From contig JBHELF010000155.1 of the NCBI GenBank assembly GCA_046263155.1, positions 1 through 7,287 on the forward strand: a stretch of DNA of 7,287 nucleotides. The letters are read 5' to 3'. Source of the stretch: DATADF01 sp046263155. GTDB lineage: Bacteria; Actinomycetota; CADDZG01; WHSQ01. The notes under the pieces were generated by a model. The model ran no database searches. It saw only the letters and a program-made list of their open reading frames with translations, and was not told the origin of the DNA. A program made the translations under genes and the position numbers. Shown here in pieces: positions 6,628 through 7,287 of the stretch. How positions within the stretch are numbered: the first letter of the stretch is position 1; the number at the start of each line of letters is the position of its first letter.

Positions 6628-6702
6628 CGGGAAGTAGCGCAGCTTGGTTAGCGCGCCGCGTTCGGGACGCGGAGGTCGGGGGTTCAAATCCCCCCTTCCC
6701 GA
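6628..6702 (+). tRNA. tRNA-Pro (anticodon CGG)
   Basis: Complete cloverleaf of 75 bases, reading codon CCG. The acceptor stem CGGGAAG (6628-6634) pairs with CTTCCCG (6695-6701). The D stem is GCGC/GCGC (6637-6640, 6651-6654). The anticodon stem CCGCG/CGCGG encloses the loop TTCGGGA, with CGG at 6663-6665. The T arm is GGGGG-TTCAAAT-CCCCC (6678-6694). C1-G72 with discriminator A73 (6702) is characteristic of bacterial proline tRNA. The CCA end is not encoded, since ACTG follows, so it would be added by nucleotidyltransferase. The gene points toward the AraC-family gene, whose stop codon begins 12 bases downstream. Confidence 0.95.
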
Positions 6703-6713
6703 CTGAATTCGGG

Positions 6714-7287
6714 TCAGGAATCGGTATCGCGCGCTTGCTTTGCATACGCGGGGAATCGCTCCCCACGCCAGAGGCTGGGCGATTGCCCGCGTGTACGCTT
6801 AAACGCGCGACTGAACGCCTCTTCGGACTCGTACCCGACGCGCCTCGCGATCGACCCGGCAGTCGCTTCTGTATTCGCGAGCAGATCTTGGGCGACTCGC
6901 ATGCGCCACTCGTTGACGTAGCGCATCGGCGGCAAACCGAGGACGTCGCGGAAGCGTTCATCGAGCAAGGATCGAGACACTGCCGCCTCCGCGGCCAGAT
7001 CAGCGACAGTCCATTTCCGCTCGGGGGCGGCATGGATGGCCTTCATCGTCGGCGCGAGCACTGGATCGCGTAGACCTTCTAGCCAGCCGCCGTGAGAAGC
7101 CGGGGCGTTAGCAAGGTGCAACCGCAAGACCTCGATGAGCAGCATCTCGGGCAACTTCGTCGATCGGATACCTCGGCTGTGGCCCGATGTTTCCTCGAGC
7201 GCATAAGTGATGCTGGCGTCAAACCAGTTCCTGGCCGGACCGGGCGATGGTCGAACCACGAACGCGGGAGGAAAGACACGTAGGTCG
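6714..7287 (-). CDS. AraC-family transcriptional regulator, N-terminus beyond window
   Basis: DNA-binding transcription factor, cut by the right edge. 190 residues are visible and the frame stays open to the edge, reading DLRVFPPAF before the GTG at 7259. In cupin-type AraC regulators the sensor domain continues through such a segment, so the real start probably lies outside and that GTG is internal. Counting from it, a linker holds GGWLEGLRDP (57-66), typical of the subfamily with an N-terminal cupin domain. The double helix-turn-helix covers about 83-165: WTVADLAAEAAVSRSLLDER (83-102), WRMRVAQDLL (118-127) and IARRVGYESEEAFSRAFKR (137-155), the last being the AraC signature. GQSPSLWR (158-165) ends the domain. 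Such proteins often regulate an adjacent divergent gene, which here would be outside the window. No ligand can be inferred. Confidence 0.88.
   Translation of the reverse strand, partial: DLRVFPPAFVVRPSPGPARNWFDASITYALEETSGHSRGIRSTKLPEMLLIEVLRLHLANAPASHGGWLEGLRDPVLAPTMKAIHAAPERKWTVADLAAEAAVSRSLLDERFRDVLGLPPMRYVNEWRMRVAQDLLANTEATAGSIARRVGYESEEAFSRAFKRTRGQSPSLWRGERFPAYAKQARDTDS

Noticed and set aside
6678..6702. tRNA 3' end as an integration (att) site
   Set aside because: No second copy of the tRNA 3' sequence and no integrase gene are visible in the window.
6750..6764. Hairpin GGGGA-ATCGC-TCCCC as a terminator for the tRNA
   Set aside because: No U-tract follows and it lies inside the AraC-family coding region, where GC-rich palindromes are expected by chance.
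5448..7073. Long plus-strand open frame of 541 codons
   Set aside because: It runs antisense through the GH116 gene, straight across the tRNA-Pro gene and antisense to the AraC gene. The product is low-complexity Arg/Gly-rich and matches no family I recognise.

Overview
This is a GC-rich window, roughly 60-65% GC by eye, from a bacterial chromosome. It has six protein genes and one tRNA, packed tightly, with no sign of a mobile element, prophage or CRISPR array. Three features fit a high-GC lineage such as Actinomycetota: a DUF763 gene, a small secreted CAP-domain protein, and a tRNA-Pro with no encoded CCA. All three also occur in other phyla, so this assignment is weak.

Layout from left to right. 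A secreted M28 zinc peptidase with a C-terminal PKD domain (74-1759, +) converges on a two-gene minus-strand operon. That operon is a DUF763 protein (2288-3370) followed by a small nitroreductase (1766-2287); the stop codon of the first directly abuts the start codon of the second. A 148-base divergent intergenic region (3371-3518) separates the operon from a secreted CAP/SCP-like protein (3519-4013, +). The CAP gene converges on a large GH116 (GBA2-like, DUF608) glycosidase (4020-6521, -) that has an N-terminal hydrophobic export or anchor segment. Next come tRNA-Pro with anticodon CGG (6628-6702, +) and the C-terminal two-thirds or so of an AraC-family regulator (6714-7287, -), which runs off the right edge.

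How the genes relate. The only convincing operon is DUF763-nitroreductase. Three products (M28-PKD peptidase, CAP protein and GH116 enzyme) look exported, suggesting a cell that degrades or remodels extracellular peptides and glucosides, but nothing in the sequence ties them into one pathway. The AraC regulator converges on the tRNA and has no visible target here. I see no clearly new multi-gene system. The points most worth a second look are the helix-hairpin-helix-bearing DUF763 protein coupled to a flavoenzyme, the divergent active-site surroundings of the exported GH116 enzyme, and small repeats in the DUF763/CAP divergent promoter region.
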